Source of the DNA: Haberlea rhodopensis
Lineage: Eukaryota > Streptophyta > Magnoliopsida > Lamiales > Gesneriaceae
Assembly: GCA_907163345.1 (NCBI GenBank)
Contig: CAJQUN010001075.1
Span: 1-64,000, forward strand
Reading direction: 5' to 3'
Length of the DNA: 64,000 nt
Shown here: piece by piece, positions 34,361-45,451 of the stretch
Layout: every line of letters starts with the position of its first letter
How positions within the stretch are numbered: position 1 is the first letter of the stretch
Translations under genes and position numbers: made by a program
The notes under the pieces: generated by a model
The model's database searches: none
Told to the model about the DNA's origin: nothing
What the model saw: the letters and a program-made list of their open reading frames with translations, nothing else

Positions 34361-37300
34361 TTAAACATAGTATTTCTTCAAGTGGTAGGCATTCCATGGT
34401 CTCTTGAGGGCTTTGCCTTGCATGTCTTCTAGGTAATAAGCTCCCGAGCTCAACTTCTCCATGATCTTAAAAGGCCCACCCCATTTTGGGTCCAGCTTTC
34501 CCCGCTGTTCTTCTTGTACCCTTTTCAACACTAAGTCTCCAACCTGGAAACTCCTTGGCACTACTCTTCGATTGTACCCCCGAGCTATGCGGTTCTTGTA
34601 AGCTTCCATCCTAATCATCGCCGCCTCTCTTTTTTCTTCTAGGAAGTCCAGATCAGCAGCTCGCCTTTGATCATTGTCCTCATCGTAAAGCATAATCCTT
34701 GCCGTCTCGCATCCTACTTCTGCTGGGAGCACCGCCTCATTGCCATAAACCATGCTGAAAGGCGTTTCACCAGTTCCTGTTCTGGGAGTAGTTCGATAAG
34801 ACCATAGCACACTCGGGAGCTCCTCCACCCAGTTTCCTTTTGCTTTTCCTAATCTTGCTTTTAAACTTTGGAGTAAAGACCGGTTAGTCACTTCCACCTG
34901 GCCATTACTTTGAGGGTAAGCCACGGATGTAAAGGCTTGTCTGATCTTCATCTCTTTGCACCAAGATTGAATTTTGGCACCTTGAAATTGTCTTCCATTA
35001 TCGGAAATCAATACGCGTGGGACTCCATATCGGCACACTATGTTTTTCCACACAAAATTCATGACGTCCTTTTCAGTAATTTTAGCTAAGGGTTCGGCTT
35101 CTACCCATTTTGAGAAATAGTCTATGGCTACTATCAAGAATTTCTTTTGGGCTGGAGCAGGGGGAAAAGGTCCCACTATGTCGATTCCCCACTGGTCAAA
35201 CGGGCATGCCGGTATGATCGCCCTCATCATCGTGGTAGGTTGGTGATAGAGTCTGCTGTGCCGCTGGCAATTGTCACAGGCTAGTACGAGGGTTATGGCG
35301 TCCTTTTGCATGGTAGGCCAGAAAAACCCAGCTAGCAAGGCCTTTCGCGCCAGAGCATGGGCGCCCAAGTGGTTTCCACAACTCCCCTCATGTATTTCCC
35401 TAAGGACATAATCAACGTCATCTCCTCCTAGGCATTTCAGGAGAGGCCGGGAGAATGATCTTTTGTACAATACTCCTTCGAACAACACAAAACGCAGACT
35501 TCTCTGCTTGATCTGATGAGCTTTCCTTGGGTCTACGGGTAGCCTTCCCTCCTTCAAATAACTTTCAATCTCGGTTCTCCAGTCACCCTTATCTAGCTCG
35601 GCAGGTGCTGAGCCCTGGAAAGGGGCGAGCTCCACGTGTGCGACCACATCTCGATTTTTCCAACTAGTGAGAGCACTGGCCATCTTGGCTAGGCTATCCG
35701 CCTTGGTATTTTCTTCCCTTGGAATTTGCTCAAACATGACTTCCACAAATCTCTCTTTAACTTGGTCAATGGCACGAGCATACTCAATCAACCTTTCATT
35801 CTTCGTCTCGTAGACGCCTCTGACCTGTTGTGCCACCAGCTGTGAGTCAGAGAAGATGTGCACCCGGCTAGCTCCCACATTCTTAGCTGCTTGCAATCCT
35901 GCCAGAACAGCTTCATACTCCGCTTCATTGTTGGAAGCCCTGAAGTCCAAACGTACAGCTAACTTCATCTCGTCCCCCCTTGGTGAAATCAACACTACCC
36001 CAACTCCACTGCCCTCGTTGGTTGCAGAACCATCAACATATATCTTCCAAGGATCCTCGGTATCCTGATGCACTGTCTCCGCCAAGAAATCAGCTAGGGC
36101 CTGCGCTTTGATAGTTCTTCTCGGCTCATATTGGATGTCATACTCCCCCAGCTCGGTTGTCCACTTAACCAAACGACCTGACACGTCCGGATGAGTTAAG
36201 ATTTTTCCCAAAGGGCTATTGGTAAGGACCGTGATTGGGTGAGATAGGAAGTACGGTCTTAGTTTCCTTGCCGTGATTGTCAATGCTAATGCCAGCTTCT
36301 CCAAGCCCGAATATCTTAGCTCAGCTCCCTTTAACGCATGTGAAACGTAGTAAACAGGATGCTGAGTTGAACCTTCCTGTCGGACTAGTACCGAGCTCAC
36401 CGCCTCCTCAGTTGCGGAGAGATAGACCCATAAACGTTCCCCCAATCCCGGCTTGGCTAAAATCGGGAGCTCAGTTAGATATTGTTTTAACTCATCAAAA
36501 GCCCTCTCGCAATCAGCTCCCCATTGAAACTTCTGAGCCTTGCGGAGAGTGCGAAAGAAAGGCACACTCCGGTGAGCCGACCTGGACACAAACCTTGATA
36601 GTGCAGCAATCCTCCCTGCTAATTGCTGCACCTCTTGGAGACTAGTGGGGGACGCCATAGTCTGGATCGCCTTAACCTTGTCGGGATTGCCTTCAATACC
36701 TCTCTCTGTCACAATGTATCCCAGGAACTTTCCACTCTTCACCCCAAACACACATTTTTGGGGGTTGAGCTTTAGTCCGTAAGACCTCAGAGTGGAGAAG
36801 GTCTCTTCAAGGTCAGTCATGAGGTGAGCTCGATTCATCGACTTTACCAAGATGTCATCTACGTACACCTCCACGTTTCTCCCAATTTGCTTTGAGAAAA
36901 CTTTGTCCATCAACCTCTGGTACGTTGCCCCTGCATTTTTAAGTCCAAAGGGCATAACCACAAAACAAAAAGTTCCATCTGAGGTGATGAAACTTACCTT
37001 TGCCTGATCTTCCTTTGCAAGGGGAATTTGATGATATCCTTGATAGGCATCCAGCAAACATAGATATTGGTGGCCGGCAGTGGAGTCCACCAGTTGATCT
37101 ATGCGAGGCAACGGGTAGCAGTCCTTGGGGCAGGCTTTGTTAAGGTCTCGGAAGTCGATGCACATTCTCCACCTTCCCGAGTTCTTAGGCACCAGGACTA
37201 CATTCGAGAGCCAAGTGGGGAATTGAACTTCTCTAATGTGTCCCGCCCTAAGCAGCTCTTGGACCTCCTCCTTAATGACCTTATCTTTTTCTGCCCCGAA

Positions 37301-38881
37301 GTGTCTTTTCTTTTGTTTTATGGGCCGAGCTCCGTCCAACACGTTTAGATGGTGTTGCACGATGTTCGGATTTATACCTTTAAGATCTTGAGTAGACCAG
37401 GCGAAGGCATCATGATTCTTAATGAGACAGGCAATGAGCTCGCCCTTCTCTTGCGGGTCCAAGTCAGCAGCTATTCTGATCACCCTTTCAGCAGATCCAA
37501 GCTCTACTAACTCAGGTTCTTCCTCTGACACAGTTGGAGTCTCTTTCAGGGCATGCCGAGCAACTGACCCCCCGCTGCCTATCACCCCGACCTCCCGTCG
37601 AGCCCTTTTTCCTTCTTCCTTTACAACACTTTCATAACACCGACGGGCTGTACCCTGGTCTCCCCCAAGTACTCCAACTTTGTTTCCTGCCGGGAACTTC
37701 AACTTCTGGTGATAGGTAGAAGCTACGGCCTTGAAGTCCTTCATGGCTGGTCGCCCAATAATCCCATTGTACGAGGAGGGGGCGTCAACGACTGTAAAGT
37801 CCACCATCTTAGTTACTCGGCTAGGGCCACTCCCCATTGACAAGGGGAGGACAATCTGACCCAGAGGCTGGATCACATGTCCCGTGAACCCATAAAGAGG
37901 GGTCGAGATTAGGTCCAAGTGGAATCCCTCAACTTGCATTTGGTCCACGGTTGTTTTGAATAAGATATTGACGGAACTCCCCGTATCCACGAAAATCCTT
38001 GCTATATCATAATTTGCTATAGTAACCGTGACTACCAAGGCATCGTTGTGTGGAGTAACAATACCTCGCAGGTCGTCGGGACCGAAACTGATCACAGGGT
38101 CGGTTGTGGTGCTTACTTCCATGGACACCTCAAAATTTTCCAACCTCCTCCCGTATGCCTTGCGAGCTCGGCCAGAGTCTCCATCGGTTGCCCCTCCCGA
38201 GATCATGTGTATCATTCCTCGACTCGGATCATTGTTTCCTCCATTCCTTTCCACACGGCCGCGAGGGGCATTCCGTCCTTGTTGCTCCCACCTCGGCTCT
38301 CTTTGTCCAGGATTGGCCCGAGCAGGGGCTTGGGGCCCGCCTGGCTGGTAGGGCTCCCTGGTTCTCGTCAACATAGCTTTTATTTCCGGATCTCTTTGGA
38401 GGATCCTCTGAACCTCTTCTCCCAATTGTTGGCAATCATGGGTAAAATGTCCATATTCTCGATGGTATCCACAATACTTATCCGATGGGGGCAATCTTGG
38501 ACCTCTCTCTGCTTTCCTTGGCCTAGTCAATCTCCCCTTATTATCACATACATCCATTGCTCTGTCTAGGCTCATGACAAGGGGAATATGTGGAAGACGC
38601 CCCCTGAATAAGTTTCGATCATCCATCCTCTCCGCCATGTTCCTCTTCCTTCCACCCTTGTCCAGCTTTTCCCTGTTATTCTCAGCGGGTCTTTGCTCTA
38701 ATCTCTTCTGCCTCTGCGCGTCTTCCAAGTTCACATACTTCTCCGCCCTAGATAGGAGCTCATCATAACTTTGCGGTGGTTTCTTTACCAAGGACTTGAA
38801 GAACTCCCCCCCCCTTGAGCCCTTGCGTGAAAGCATTGAGAAGGACATCAGGCGTGGCTGAAGGAACCTCCAAGGCCACAC
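34361..38881 (-). CDS. Tat-type pol polyprotein (PR-RT-RH-aRH-INT)
   Basis: Pol of the Tat element, 1506 codons as read; it copies the element RNA into DNA and inserts it. The first 20 or so residues are out of the true frame: real homology to gag's end starts at GGEFFKSLVKK. A CX2HX4HX4C zinc knuckle (CGYHREYGHFTHDC) spans residues 137-150. Aspartic protease: FVDTGSS at 298-303. RT: about 545-730 with FRDLNKACPKDCYPLP and the active site YVDD at 673-676. RT-linked RNase H: about 790-890. Second RNase H: about 945-1070 (YVDGSATNEGSG, NNEAEYEAVLAGL, SDSQLVAQQV). Integrase: HHCC with H1164, H1171, C1202, C1205; D1234, D1294 and E1330. All catalytic motifs are intact. Synthesis requires the frame of the gag ORF to be crossed at the G9 run. 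Its 3' end converges on the antisense gene. Confidence 0.95.
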   Translation of the reverse strand: MWPWRFLQPRLMSFSMLSRKGSRGGEFFKSLVKKPPQSYDELLSRAEKYVNLEDAQRQKRLEQRPAENNREKLDKGGRKRNMAERMDDRNLFRGRLPHIPLVMSLDRAMDVCDNKGRLTRPRKAERGPRLPPSDKYCGYHREYGHFTHDCQQLGEEVQRILQRDPEIKAMLTRTREPYQPGGPQAPARANPGQREPRWEQQGRNAPRGRVERNGGNNDPSRGMIHMISGGATDGDSGRARKAYGRRLENFEVSMEVSTTTDPVISFGPDDLRGIVTPHNDALVVTVTIANYDIARIFVDTGSSVNILFKTTVDQMQVEGFHLDLISTPLYGFTGHVIQPLGQIVLPLSMGSGPSRVTKMVDFTVVDAPSSYNGIIGRPAMKDFKAVASTYHQKLKFPAGNKVGVLGGDQGTARRCYESVVKEEGKRARREVGVIGSGGSVARHALKETPTVSEEEPELVELGSAERVIRIAADLDPQEKGELIACLIKNHDAFAWSTQDLKGINPNIVQHHLNVLDGARPIKQKKRHFGAEKDKVIKEEVQELLRAGHIREVQFPTWLSNVVLVPKNSGRWRMCIDFRDLNKACPKDCYPLPRIDQLVDSTAGHQYLCLLDAYQGYHQIPLAKEDQAKVSFITSDGTFCFVVMPFGLKNAGATYQRLMDKVFSKQIGRNVEVYVDDILVKSMNRAHLMTDLEETFSTLRSYGLKLNPQKCVFGVKSGKFLGYIVTERGIEGNPDKVKAIQTMASPTSLQEVQQLAGRIAALSRFVSRSAHRSVPFFRTLRKAQKFQWGADCERAFDELKQYLTELPILAKPGLGERLWVYLSATEEAVSSVLVRQEGSTQHPVYYVSHALKGAELRYSGLEKLALALTITARKLRPYFLSHPITVLTNSPLGKILTHPDVSGRLVKWTTELGEYDIQYEPRRTIKAQALADFLAETVHQDTEDPWKIYVDGSATNEGSGVGVVLISPRGDEMKLAVRLDFRASNNEAEYEAVLAGLQAAKNVGASRVHIFSDSQLVAQQVRGVYETKNERLIEYARAIDQVKERFVEVMFEQIPREENTKADSLAKMASALTSWKNRDVVAHVELAPFQGSAPAELDKGDWRTEIESYLKEGRLPVDPRKAHQIKQRSLRFVLFEGVLYKRSFSRPLLKCLGGDDVDYVLREIHEGSCGNHLGAHALARKALLAGFFWPTMQKDAITLVLACDNCQRHSRLYHQPTTMMRAIIPACPFDQWGIDIVGPFPPAPAQKKFLIVAIDYFSKWVEAEPLAKITEKDVMNFVWKNIVCRYGVPRVLISDNGRQFQGAKIQSWCKEMKIRQAFTSVAYPQSNGQVEVTNRSLLQSLKARLGKAKGNWVEELPSVLWSYRTTPRTGTGETPFSMVYGNEAVLPAEVGCETARIMLYDEDNDQRRAADLDFLEEKREAAMIRMEAYKNRIARGYNRRVVPRSFQVGDLVLKRVQEEQRGKLDPKWGGPFKIMEKLSSGAYYLEDMQGKALKRPWNAYHLKKYYV

Positions 38882-39599
38882 CGTTGAAGCGTTGGGTAAA
38901 CTCTCGCAAAGATTCTTGATCTTGTTGTTTCATGACAAACAAACTGAGTGAGGTCTTTTGATATTTTTTGCTACTTGCAAATTGATGCAAGAAAGCTGAG
39001 CTGAAATCGTTGAAGGACATTATTGAGCTAGGCTTCAACATGTTGAACCATTGCTGAGCCGACCTTACTAATGTATTCAGAAATACCCGACACTTGACTC
39101 CGTCGGAGTATCGATGCAACAAGGCCGCATTATCAAATCTCCCCAAATGGTCCTCGGGGTCGGTGCTCCCATCGTACTCTCCCATGTTAGGCTGTCGGAA
39201 GTTAGATGGTAGCTCCTCCTCCAAAATGGCTTGGGAGAAGGGACTTTCTTTCTTGTGGGTGTAGGCCTTTTCCCCGACATGTTGTCTCAACCCTTGGATC
39301 TCATTCCACATGTCTTCCATCCTCTGGTGCATCTCCGAGTCCCCGCCACCTTGGGTGGGATTGGCTTCCTCCGCGTGACTTTGCTGGACTTCAGCATTGT
39401 CCTCATGGTTCGGCAATGGTCCGTCAGGAGGTGGGGGTTGGTTTTGCTTTATAGCCTCGGCTACGGCGGTGGTGATGAACTGGGCTAGTTGTTCCATAGT
39501 CATGTTTCCCACGTTCTCCACCGGAGGCGGTTGTTCAGTCCTTCCTCCTGGGCGAGATTCCGCCGTAACTGTTCTTCTACTTCCTCTTCTTCCTGCCAT
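38763..39599 (-). CDS. Tat-type gag (capsid) ORF
   Basis: Capsid part of the element, forming the virus-like particle in the cytoplasm. The first ATG is at 39599 (MAGRRGSRRTV), giving about 278 codons; the open frame extends upstream to 39617 from a TTG. A disordered, Q/P-rich N-terminus is followed by the Retrotrans_gag domain (PSNFRQPNMGEYDGSTDPEDHL, about residue 145, to QQWFNMLKPSSIMSFNDF and ESLREFTQRFNGVALEV). The ORF ends prematurely after LNAFTQGLKGG because of one extra base in a homopolymer at 38806-38814. The domain clearly continues in the overlapping pol frame, so gag and pol are normally one ORF in this family, or a frameshift site is used. Confidence 0.9.
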   Translation of the reverse strand: MAGRRGSRRTVTAESRPGGRTEQPPPVENVGNMTMEQLAQFITTAVAEAIKQNQPPPPDGPLPNHEDNAEVQQSHAEEANPTQGGGDSEMHQRMEDMWNEIQGLRQHVGEKAYTHKKESPFSQAILEEELPSNFRQPNMGEYDGSTDPEDHLGRFDNAALLHRYSDGVKCRVFLNTLVRSAQQWFNMLKPSSIMSFNDFSSAFLHQFASSKKYQKTSLSLFVMKQQDQESLREFTQRFNGVALEVPSATPDVLLNAFTQGLKGGGVLQVLGKETTAKL

Positions 39600-39620
39600 A
39601 TCAACGTCTTTGCTCAATTT

Positions 39621-39636
39621 CCCACAGACGGTGCCA
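39621..39636 (-). promoter_or_regulatory. Primer binding site of the Tat element
   Basis: On the minus strand TGGCACCGTCTGTGGG starts two bases inside the LTR end. It resembles PBS sequences of other plant Tat elements; I do not assign the tRNA. Confidence 0.7.
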
Positions 39637-39638
39637 AA

Positions 39639-40762
39639 TGATGCTTACTAAAAATGATACGTCTTCCTTCCGGTGGACGAAGGGTGCTGGGAGCAACTCC
39701 AATAATGGCTTCGAGTGCCGGTGATGCCTGAAATTACGAACAAGCGTGAGAAGGGTGCCGGAAGGATGTCCCGGCGGAGCCCCTCCGACGCTCAAGTCAG
39801 AAATCGGAAAAGAAAAGAATAACGGGATGAACTTTAAGTTGTGAGAAGAGTGAATACCTTATTCCTGTCGACAAACCTGATATTTATAAGGAGATGGAAA
39901 GGGGACAACCTTTAACCGTACGTCAGGAGCCTAGGGAACATCCTCTGAAGCTAAAGGTGGGGACCAGGGTCTTAGGGCTGAAGACGAGTAGGTGTCACTT
40001 TCTCCGTATAATAGGCTTGCAGCTTTTGCGATCCGATTTATGCCGGGTGCCAGAGAATGTCGCTTTCATGGTATGATATGCTTGCAGCTTTTATGATTCG
40101 ATTTGTACTTGGAGATATGGGTTATACGTTGAATCTAATTCACGAGGCTGCGCTACAAAGCTTAGCTCGCCCAACACGAGTGAGCCTCGACCCCATACTT
40201 TGCAAGCATGAGGCATCTGCGAGGGGTGGCATCGAACTTTTCCTCGCACGGGAGAACATCGCAGCTTGTGCCTCGTGTGTGCGAGCTGCGATGCCCTGTG
40301 TGCGAGCTGCGAGGCTCACCCGCCTCGCCGGGTGAGTACGCGGCTCACCCATCACGCGGGCGAGCACCACAGCTGGCTTTATGCGGGCGAGCTGTGGTGC
40401 TTGTCCCCGTTTGGCGGGCGAGCATGCAGCTCGTCCCTGTCTGGCGGGCGAGCATGCAAGGCAGCTCATCCCTGTCTGGTGGGGCGAGTGTGCAGCTCGT
40501 CCCTGTCTGCGGGGGGGGCGAGCAAGGCAGCTCGTCCCTGTCTGGCGGGCGAGCAGGTAGGGACGGTACTCTCCTTTCTCGCGGGGTGAGCACAGTGCCT
40601 CTTGCGGGGTGGGTGCGCAGCTCGACCCTTAGAGCGGGCGAGCTGCGAGGCTCGCCTTATGCTAGGCTGGCTTCGCCCTTCCCGTACCTTGTCCCCTGAC
40701 CTTGATCCATGGTTTGGGCTCGACCCGTAAGTTTTTAATGGGTTTGACCCGTACGGGTATCA
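39639..40762 (-). repeat. 5' LTR of the Tat element
   Basis: 1124 bp, the near-identical partner of 29177-30298, including the GC-rich minisatellite (about 40407-40559). It differs by a G run of 8 instead of 7, one extra G near 40120 and one A/G substitution at 40604. Confidence 0.95.
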
Positions 40763-40767
40763 AAATA

Positions 40768-41265
40768 AAACATGTAATATATATCGAGGAGCATAACCAG
40801 AGTTTTAAAATTAGGTGGGCAAAAACTTATATAGTATTTTTGGTGGGCAAAATAAAATATTTTTATTATTTTAATTTTTTATTATAAAATTAAAATATAA
40901 AGTGAATGAGACAATCCATCTTTATTTGCTTTTTACCTGTATAAGAAGATAGTTTTTTTCTCCACGCTTTTAGCCTTCTATATACGTATTATTTGCTTTC
41001 ATCAATATTATAAAAACTATAAACATTTAAGTACGAAACTCAATTACACTTGTGCTTGCATTAAATTGACATTCTTCAAAATTTAGTTAATAGAATAAAC
41101 TTCTTCATATTTACTTATTTTATAAATACATACAAAGAAAACCTTGAACATCCTTGCAGCTTGTATATACGTAAAAATCAACCAAAACTCGGCATACCTA
41201 AAATCCAAACTTTGGTAGGTTGCGAAAGCCGCCTCTATCTTAAGTTTTCCAGCTACATATATATT
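40768..41265. other. AT-rich intergenic, nothing seen
   Basis: About 500 bp between the Tat element and the older gypsy LTR. No gene, although the two Tat-type sequences lie close together. Confidence 0.5.
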
Positions 41266-41825
41266 GATACCTGGATGAGTCAAGCCCATTGAGAAAGCCC
41301 ACATAGTGGCCCAAGTCCACGGATCGACCAATATTTTTTTGGGCTAGCTACATAGGCCATTGGCCAAGGCCAGTGGTCGACGAGCTAGCTTTGGTTTATA
41401 TATTCTTTCGGGCAGACCTTGCTATCCATCTGGACCAACTCACTAAATTTCGGACTCAAGGATGATTTTCGAGGCGTGGTCCCGGACGAGCTCTTAAACT
41501 TGAAATAAGAGTCTGACAATGATCTTGAGTGACCTCAGCAACAGTACAAATCACTAGCAAGATATATGTTCCCAAGGTGGTCTATCACCCATTCTCGTAC
41601 GATGGTCCCCTACGACATCTAGTTGGTCCCTTGGAGTTCCCTTCGGATACTTTCACTCATGGCGAGAAAGCTGACTTCCGGTAGGAAGGGGGGAGAGTTG
41701 AGGTCCTAGTGGGCATGGATGAGCAAAACCTCGTAGCATGGTCTCGCGGATCAGCCAAAGGTACGATCAATATCTCCAAGTACAAATTGGATCTTAAAAG
41801 CTACACATGCATCTTATGGAGAGAG

Positions 41826-42997
41826 TGTTGAGCCTTAAACACATGGTTGTGTTTAATGTTTAATTTATCTCCGGATTATTTATGAGTTTTGATGATCAAC
41901 AAAACTTGTGTTTGTTATATTAAGTGTCTACTTAGTGTGCAAATTTATTGGTTGAAAAGTGGATTGATTGGAGAAAATCAATTGTGAAGGCTTAGGGCAG
42001 ATCGCCCCAGGCGATGGCAGCCAGGAGGACTTCGCCACGCACATCGATAGAGGCGACGCCGAGGCTCGCGCGCAGGGGGAGTTCTCCCGAGGCGATGGAT
42101 GCTTCGCCTGAAGCGATGAAAGATTTTGAGCAATCGAGGCTACGGCATTGATTTGTGGTATTGATCGCCTGAGGCGATGCATGCATTATGGTGACCGTTG
42201 GGGCGCGGCAATGGTGATCGCCCGAGGCGATCTCGGAGTGATTCAAGCCTTGAGTGTAGCAACGGCTAGTAGGAGCCTTGGAGGCCTCCTACACTATAAA
42301 TATGGATGTTTTGGAGCTTTTTGAAGACAAGAAACAAGACTATAAACTACAAGAAAGTCTTGATCAATTCAAATTACTTTAGCATTGCAAACTTCATGCA
42401 TTTGTGTTGTATTGGAGTTTGTAATTCATTTCTTGTGTGTGAGTTTTGATTCTTCACGTTGATACACCGTGAATGTGTTTATTTGAGTTATTGTAAGGTC
42501 CTCCAACACCGACGCAAGTTGGAAATTGTAAAAGTCATCAATAAGAAAAGTTGGTGCAAGTGTTGTGGCTAGCCTTGGAGCCCTTAAGGCCAAGAAGACT
42601 CGTGAAGAGTGTTGGTAACTCGGGAAGAGTTTTGTGTGGCTATCATTGGAGCCCTTAAGGCCAAGAAGACTCGTGAAGAGTATGGTGCTCGTGAAAAGCT
42701 TTTTGTACTCGGGAAGAGTGTTGTGGCTAACTTGGAGCCCTTAAGGCCAATATCTTTTTCGTTCTAATGGAACCTCGGTTGGAAGTTATCTAGACGGGAA
42801 GAGGATACGTAGGCGGTTCATCGCCGAACGTCTATTACAAATTCTCTTGTCTTTATCACTTTATTTAATTTACGCATTTATTTACTTCTTCATTTTATTT
42901 ATTTATCGATTGACTTAAGTCTTCCGCAGCGCAAATTCATTTTTAAACGCTAAAGTAGCCAAGGAACCTCATTCACCCCCCCTCTTCGGTTCCAACA
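41826..42997 (+). repeat. 5' LTR of the gag-only copia element
   Basis: 1172 bp, TGTTGAGCC to TTCCAACA. A CpG-rich patch at 42000-42236 contains repeated inverted words GATCGCC/GGCGATC (CGCCTGAGGCGAT, CGCCCGAGGCGAT, CGCCCCAGGCGAT) in an otherwise AT-rich LTR. A second patch near 42590-42740 repeats GAGCCCTTAAGGCCAAGA three times. Confidence 0.93.
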
Positions 42998-42999
42998 AG

Positions 43000-43012
43000 T
43001 GGTATCAGAGCC
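43000..43012 (+). promoter_or_regulatory. Primer binding site (initiator Met tRNA type)
   Basis: TGGTATCAGAGCC, two bases after the LTR end, the usual copia primer binding site. Confidence 0.9.
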
Positions 43013-43045
43013 ATTTGATTTTTGTTTTAAATCAAATTTTCTTTT

Positions 43046-44663
43046 ATGGCTAATCTAGCAAGTGAGTTTGCTCAAGGTCAATCGACCAATCGTACTCCGC
43101 TCTTAACGGGTGATAACCACGGATATTGAAAAAATAGAATTTCTTTATACATCCAATCCGTAGATTATGACCTATGGAAGATTATTGTAAAAGCCATATA
43201 TTCCTTTAAAGGAAGTTGAGGGAAAGAGTGTTCCCAAAGAAATAGACGACTTTACAAGGGCTGATATGATTTTAATTTCTCAAAACGCTAAAGCTATTAA
43301 TATTTTGCATTGTGCTTTAGATATGAAGGAGTACAACCGGATCTCAATGTGCTCAACCGCAAAGGAATTTTGGGACAAATTGCAAATTTGTCATGATGGC
43401 ACCAATCAAGTGAAGGAGACAAAGATTGATATATTGCAACTCAAGTATGAAACCTTTGAGATGGAGTCCGGAGAAAACATTGATTCAATGTTTAGAAGGC
43501 TCACTCAAATCATCAATGAGCTTGCCCAACTTGGAGAGAAGTATCCTCCAAAGCAAATATGGAGAAGAGCTCTAAGAGCCTTGCCAAAGGAATAGGATGC
43601 AAAGAGAACGGCCATCATTGAATCAAACAAAGGAGAAAGTGCATCTTATGACCTTGATGAACTTCATGGTACATTGGTGACCCATGAGCTTGAAGTGTCA
43701 ACAAGGAAGGGAATAAAGGAGGATGAGAGATCCATAAGAAAGGGAATAGGCTTGGTCGGGTGGAAAGATCAATCCGATGATGAAGAGATGATTTTGTTTA
43801 CTAAAAAGTTCAAGAAGTTCTTCAACAAACACAACAAGCCAAAGACCTCCGGTGCTACCAAACATGATTCAAAACAAGAGGTAACTTGTTATAATTGTCA
43901 AGATAAATGTCATTATGCTAATAAATGTCCTAGGAAGAAGAATGAGGACAAAGGGAAGAAGAAGGCTCTTATAACCACATGGACTGCTAGTGACTCCGTT
44001 GAAGAAGAAGCAACAAATATTTGTCTAATGGCTCTTGGAGATGAGGATGATGATGAGGTACCATCTTATGATGAATTATTAGATGCTTATAATGAACTCA
44101 TTTATTGTCTTGGTAGAACCAAGAAGAACAATAAATTGCTTAAGCTAGACTTGGCTAAAAAGGAAGAAGAAAATATTACTTTGAAAAATCAAGTGCATGA
44201 TTTAAAGACAGCTTTTGCCAAGTTTAGTGATAGTAGTTTAAAGATGAATGAATTGATTGGCTTGCAACGTTGCAGCTTCGATAAAGCCGGACTAGGCTTC
44301 TCAAGCAAAACTAAAACTTTTTCAAGCTTGTTGGCTAAAGCTAAACATAATTCTCCTACTTGCACTTATTGTTGCAAAGATGGTCATACTAAAAATAAAT
44401 GTAGGTTTGCTAAAATCCAATACCAACCTAACAAAAGGTGGAAATGGATTCCAAAGGCATTGATGAAAGCTAACCCACAAGGACCCAAAAATCAAATCGG
44501 TACCAAAGACCCTCCAATTGTTAATTTGTTTTGTAGGGACAACAAAGGGATGGAGGCCGAAGGCACAAGCACCTCAAGGGAGGAAACCATCTTATGGATC
44601 ACCATAGAGGAAGGGCGAGGCAAAGTACCAATGACAAGAACGTATTCTTGTCATCAAAGGTAA
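43046..44663 (+). pseudogene. Decayed gag with two zinc knuckles
   Basis: Gag-type protein of the copia element above. The ATG at 43046 starts MANLASEFAQG, but a TGA at 43127 falls where the family has tryptophan. The frame shifts between 43127 and 43266, and a TAG ends the next segment at 43593-43595 after LRALPKE. From there the frame is open to 44663. Recognisable blocks are the UBN2 core (MCSTAKEFWDKLQ, FRRLTQIINELAQLG), a first knuckle CYNCQDKCHYANKC and a second CTYCCKDGHTKNKC (both CX2CX4HX4C), with a coiled-coil-like stretch between them. It is the same family as the gag at 728-2476. Nothing resembling pol follows. The protein could not be made as it stands. Confidence 0.88.
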
Positions 44664-45451
44664 ATTTACTTTGTGTCTTTAAAAGAGCAATTCAAAATTT
44701 CATTGGCACAAATCAATTGTGACCAATAAATATTGAAGCTCAAAATTCATTGATAGTAAAATGCATTTCCCCTTAGCATGTGCACATATAAATTATTTTG
44801 ATGCTTGATTTATGCTTATTTCTTTATAGTAAGTATCTTGATATGCCTTAAGTTCAAATTTGAATAATGCTATGTGAAAATGTGAAATTATGTGATTAAG
44901 CATGATATAAGTGTTTGTATGCTCAATCTTTGATATAATGCTATCATGACCTTAATAATTTTATTATTTATCAAATGATGCCTTAAGAATTTTAATGTCT
45001 ATTGGGCATGAGTGCATGAAATCTTGGTAGAACATATGCACACTTTGCAATATTTAGAATTCATTGTTGATTGCCTTAAACGCATGTTTGTATTCCTCTC
45101 AATGATTAAATCTTATGCTTATTACATGCTTGATGAGGAACATGTGTAAATTGTTAAAATATGGCTATGTGTCAACATATACTTGTGATATGATTATTTG
45201 AAATTTGTATTTTTTGATTATCACAAAAAGGGGGAGAATTTTGTGATAAATTTGAAGATTAATACATGCATAGTTTGAGGGGGAGAGTTTTTACATGCAT
45301 GGTTTGAGGGGGAGAGTGGTGTGTTTTTTGCTTTACTTGGTAATCTTGTATGTGCTATGCAATTGTTAAGGGGGAGTCTTATTTACTCACATTTCATGCA
45401 TATTACATATTCAAGTTTATCAAGTTTTGTGATCATAAAAAAGGGGGAGAT
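44664..45451 (+). promoter_or_regulatory. 3' untranslated region with multiple polypurine tracts
   Basis: AT-rich and noncoding, with five purine-rich GGGGGAG motifs at about 45228, 45278, 45308, 45370 and 45444. The last (AAAAAAGGGGGAGAT) directly abuts the 3' LTR. Repeated polypurine tracts before the 3' LTR are known as a Sirevirus trait. Confidence 0.7.

Larger units (their letters stand above)
29177..40762 (-). mobile_element. Young Ty3/gypsy retrotransposon, Tat lineage, 11.6 kb
   Basis: Complete element with two LTRs and a perfect 5-bp target duplication AAATA (29172-29176 and 40763-40767). Order on the minus strand: 5' LTR (40762-39639), primer binding site, gag, pol (protease, RT, RNase H, second RNase H, integrase), 100-bp tandem array, an antisense three-exon gene, polypurine tract, 3' LTR (30298-29177). 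The second RNase H and the extra antisense gene place it in the Tat group. The LTRs differ only at 30140/40604 (A/G) and by two 1-base indels, so insertion was very recent. The only coding lesion seen is the 1-base gag-pol frame break at the C9 run 38806-38814. Confidence 0.96.

Noticed and set aside
35856..39651. Plus-strand ORFs opposite gag and pol (for example 38048-38569)
   Set aside because: Shadows of the minus-strand polyprotein. No start context, splice logic or family, unlike the antisense gene at 31100-33116.
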